15,972 nt of DNA, taken from positions 1 through 15,972 of the forward strand of contig JAHLFD010000024.1 of NCBI GenBank assembly GCA_018883975.1, read 5' to 3'. Below the pieces are notes generated by a model. It searched no databases, was not told the origin of the DNA, and was given only the letters and a program-made list of their open reading frames with translations. Made by a program: the position numbers and the translations under genes. This stretch comes from Zhenhengia stercoravium. Its GTDB lineage: Bacteria; Bacillota; Clostridia; Lachnospirales; Cellulosilyticaceae. Positions 14,977 through 15,972 of the stretch are shown piece after piece. How positions within the stretch are numbered: position 1 is the stretch's first letter; each line of letters starts with the position of its first letter.

Positions 14977-15005
14977 TTGACATAATTAAGAATACATAAT
15001 AATAT
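14977..15005 (+). promoter_or_regulatory. Strong sigma-A promoter of the TauE/SafE gene
   Basis: A perfect -35 TTGACA (14977-14982), a 17-base spacer and a -10 TAATAT (15000-15005, 4/6) are present. The start is predicted near 15012, giving a leader of about 34 bases to the ATG at 15046. Confidence 0.75.
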
Positions 15006-15027
15006 ATTTTTAGACAATATATTATTA
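14997..15027. repeat. 12-bp inverted repeat over the TauE promoter start
   Basis: Arms 14997-15008 and 15016-15027 (TAATAATATATT / AATATATTATTA) are exact reverse complements separated by seven bases. The repeat covers the -10 element and the predicted transcription start, a typical operator position. It is made of A and T only, so chance is a real alternative. Confidence 0.45.
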
Positions 15028-15045
15028 ATGCGAGGTAAGCTAATT

Positions 15046-15834
15046 ATGTACGTCATTTATTTTCTCATTTGTTTAGGGGCATCTATACTGGGTGCTATCA
15101 GTGGTATCGGTGGTGGTGTTATTATCAAACCTGTACTAGATTCTCTAGGAACACTTAATGTTTCAACTATTAGTTTCCTATCAGGATGTACAGTTCTTTC
15201 AATGACCACAATGACACTTTATCGTAACAGGCATTCTGAAGTGAAAATTGATAAAAAGAAAGGAACAATACTAGCTATTGGTGCTGCTATCGGTGGTTTA
15301 CTTGGTAAACAAATCTTTGATGTAGTTAAAACACTTAGTGGTAATCCAGAAATGGCTGGTGCTGTACAATCTTTCTTATTAGCTTTCATTACTTTTGGAA
15401 TTTTAATCTTTACACTTAAAAAAGCTAAAATTCGTCCACTTCAAGTAGAAGGTATGTTAATGCCTCTTATAATCGGATTTAGTTTAGGTACTATTTCTTC
15501 TTTCTTAGGTATAGGTGGTGGACCAATTAACCTTGCTGTACTTTACCTATTTTTTGCAATGGATAGTAAAACTGCTGCACTTAACTCAATTTACATCATC
15601 TTCTTCTCACAAGCAGCAAGTATTCTTCAAACACTCTTTAAAGGTGCTGTACCTGAATTTGAATGGTCTGTATTCTTTATGATGATTGCAGGTGGTATTA
15701 TTGGTGGGACAGTAGGCCCTGTTATTTCTAAAAAACTTTCTCTCAAAGGTGTAGATAAAATTTATCTTGGTATGGTTGTAGGTATCATTTTAATTAGTAT
15801 TTACAATGGCATAAACTATTTAGGAATTATTTGA
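15046..15834 (+). CDS. TauE/SafE-family (TSUP) membrane transporter
   Basis: A 262-residue polytopic membrane protein with the two-fold pseudo-repeat of the TSUP family: GAISGIGGGVIIKP near the N-terminus and LGIGGGPINLAVLYLFF in the second half, each at the start of a repeat of about four membrane segments. Members export or import sulfur-containing anions or organic acids (sulfite, sulfoacetate, taurine-related compounds, thiosulfate); the substrate here is unknown. I prefer the ATG at 15046, which follows GAGG about 10 bases upstream, over the ATG at 15028, which has no ribosome binding site and lies within the inverted repeat. The longer form would only add six residues (MRGKLI). A Cys-rich small protein gene follows 51 bases later. 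Confidence 0.9.
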   Translation: MYVIYFLICLGASILGAISGIGGGVIIKPVLDSLGTLNVSTISFLSGCTVLSMTTMTLYRNRHSEVKIDKKKGTILAIGAAIGGLLGKQIFDVVKTLSGNPEMAGAVQSFLLAFITFGILIFTLKKAKIRPLQVEGMLMPLIIGFSLGTISSFLGIGGGPINLAVLYLFFAMDSKTAALNSIYIIFFSQAASILQTLFKGAVPEFEWSVFFMMIAGGIIGGTVGPVISKKLSLKGVDKIYLGMVVGIILISIYNGINYLGII

Positions 15835-15885
15835 TTCAGGAATTATTTAATTTAAACTTTATTTCATTATAGAAAGGGATGCCCT

Positions 15886-15972
15886 ATGAGTATTTGCGCG
15901 AAATGTCCTTCAAGAGGATGCTTAGAAAAAAACGAAGAAAAAATGCCAAAAAAATTATGCCCTAGTAGAAAT
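15886..15972 (+). CDS. Start of a Cys-rich, DUF1847-like protein (cut by window end)
   Basis: An ATG at 15886 preceded by AAAGGG opens a frame that runs to the window end, 29 residues so far: MSICAKCPSRGCLEKNEEKM and PKKLCPSRN. The cysteines at 4, 7, 12 and 25 (C-x2-C-x4-C-x12-C-P) resemble from memory the N-terminus of DUF1847 proteins, putative metal-binding proteins of unknown function found in anaerobes. The spacing of 51 bases from the TauE/SafE gene and no visible terminator between suggest co-transcription. The start is probable; the family is tentative because only the first residues are visible. Confidence 0.55.
   Translation, partial: MSICAKCPSRGCLEKNEEKMPKKLCPSRN

Overview
The window reads as chromosomal DNA of a low-GC, Gram-positive, anaerobic-type Firmicute, most likely a member of the class Clostridia (Lachnospirales-like). 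The grounds are AT-rich codon use, strong AGGAGG-type ribosome binding sites, SPaseII lipoproteins, sigma-A-like promoters, and many A-tract/hairpin/T-tract terminators. The species is inferred, not proven. Most of the window is core genome: there are no insertion sequences, phage genes, CRISPR arrays, rRNA or tRNA genes that I can see.

Layout, left to right. (1) 1-365, minus: the 5' part of a DUF4300-like lipoprotein whose reading frame runs into a terminator hairpin at the window edge, so it is probably truncated. (2) 519-4507, minus: a complete phosphate-uptake operon pstS-pstC-pstA-pstB-phoU, with a well-formed Pho box (four 11-bp-phased TTAACA-like repeats) upstream of pstS and terminators on both sides. 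(3) 4847-7307, minus: tgt-yajC followed by a CPBP-family membrane protease gene. A hairpin terminator whose 5' arm is the end of the yajC coding sequence separates yajC from the protease gene. (4) 7483-8649, plus: a single aroC (chorismate synthase) with its own promoter and a terminator shared with the convergent gene. (5) 8681-10012, minus: a YdjM-type (DUF457) membrane protein and a Cof-type HAD phosphatase. (6) 10159-12010, plus: a two-gene unit of a membrane-anchored, circularly permuted NlpC/P60-like (YiiX-type) hydrolase and an unrecognised exported protein. (7) 12056-14503, minus: uppP/bacA (undecaprenyl-diphosphate phosphatase), an acyl-ACP thioesterase and a short-chain dehydrogenase. 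(8) 14504-15045: a 540-base gap holding what looks like a decayed HxlR-type regulator fragment and a clean promoter with an inverted repeat. (9) 15046-15972, plus: a TauE/SafE-family transporter and the start of a small Cys-rich (DUF1847-like) protein cut by the window end.

How the genes work together: PstSCAB imports phosphate and PhoU restrains signalling from it; the Pho box implies control by a PhoP/PhoR pair that is not in the window. Tgt modifies tRNA and YajC accompanies the Sec translocon, but secD/secF are not next to yajC here. UppP recycles the lipid carrier for wall synthesis, next to two lipid-type enzymes. No wholly new multi-gene system is evident. The points most worth following up are the terminator overlapping yajC/protease, the truncated lipoprotein, the YiiX-type pair, the HxlR relic with the operator-like repeat at the TauE promoter, and the precise Pho box.
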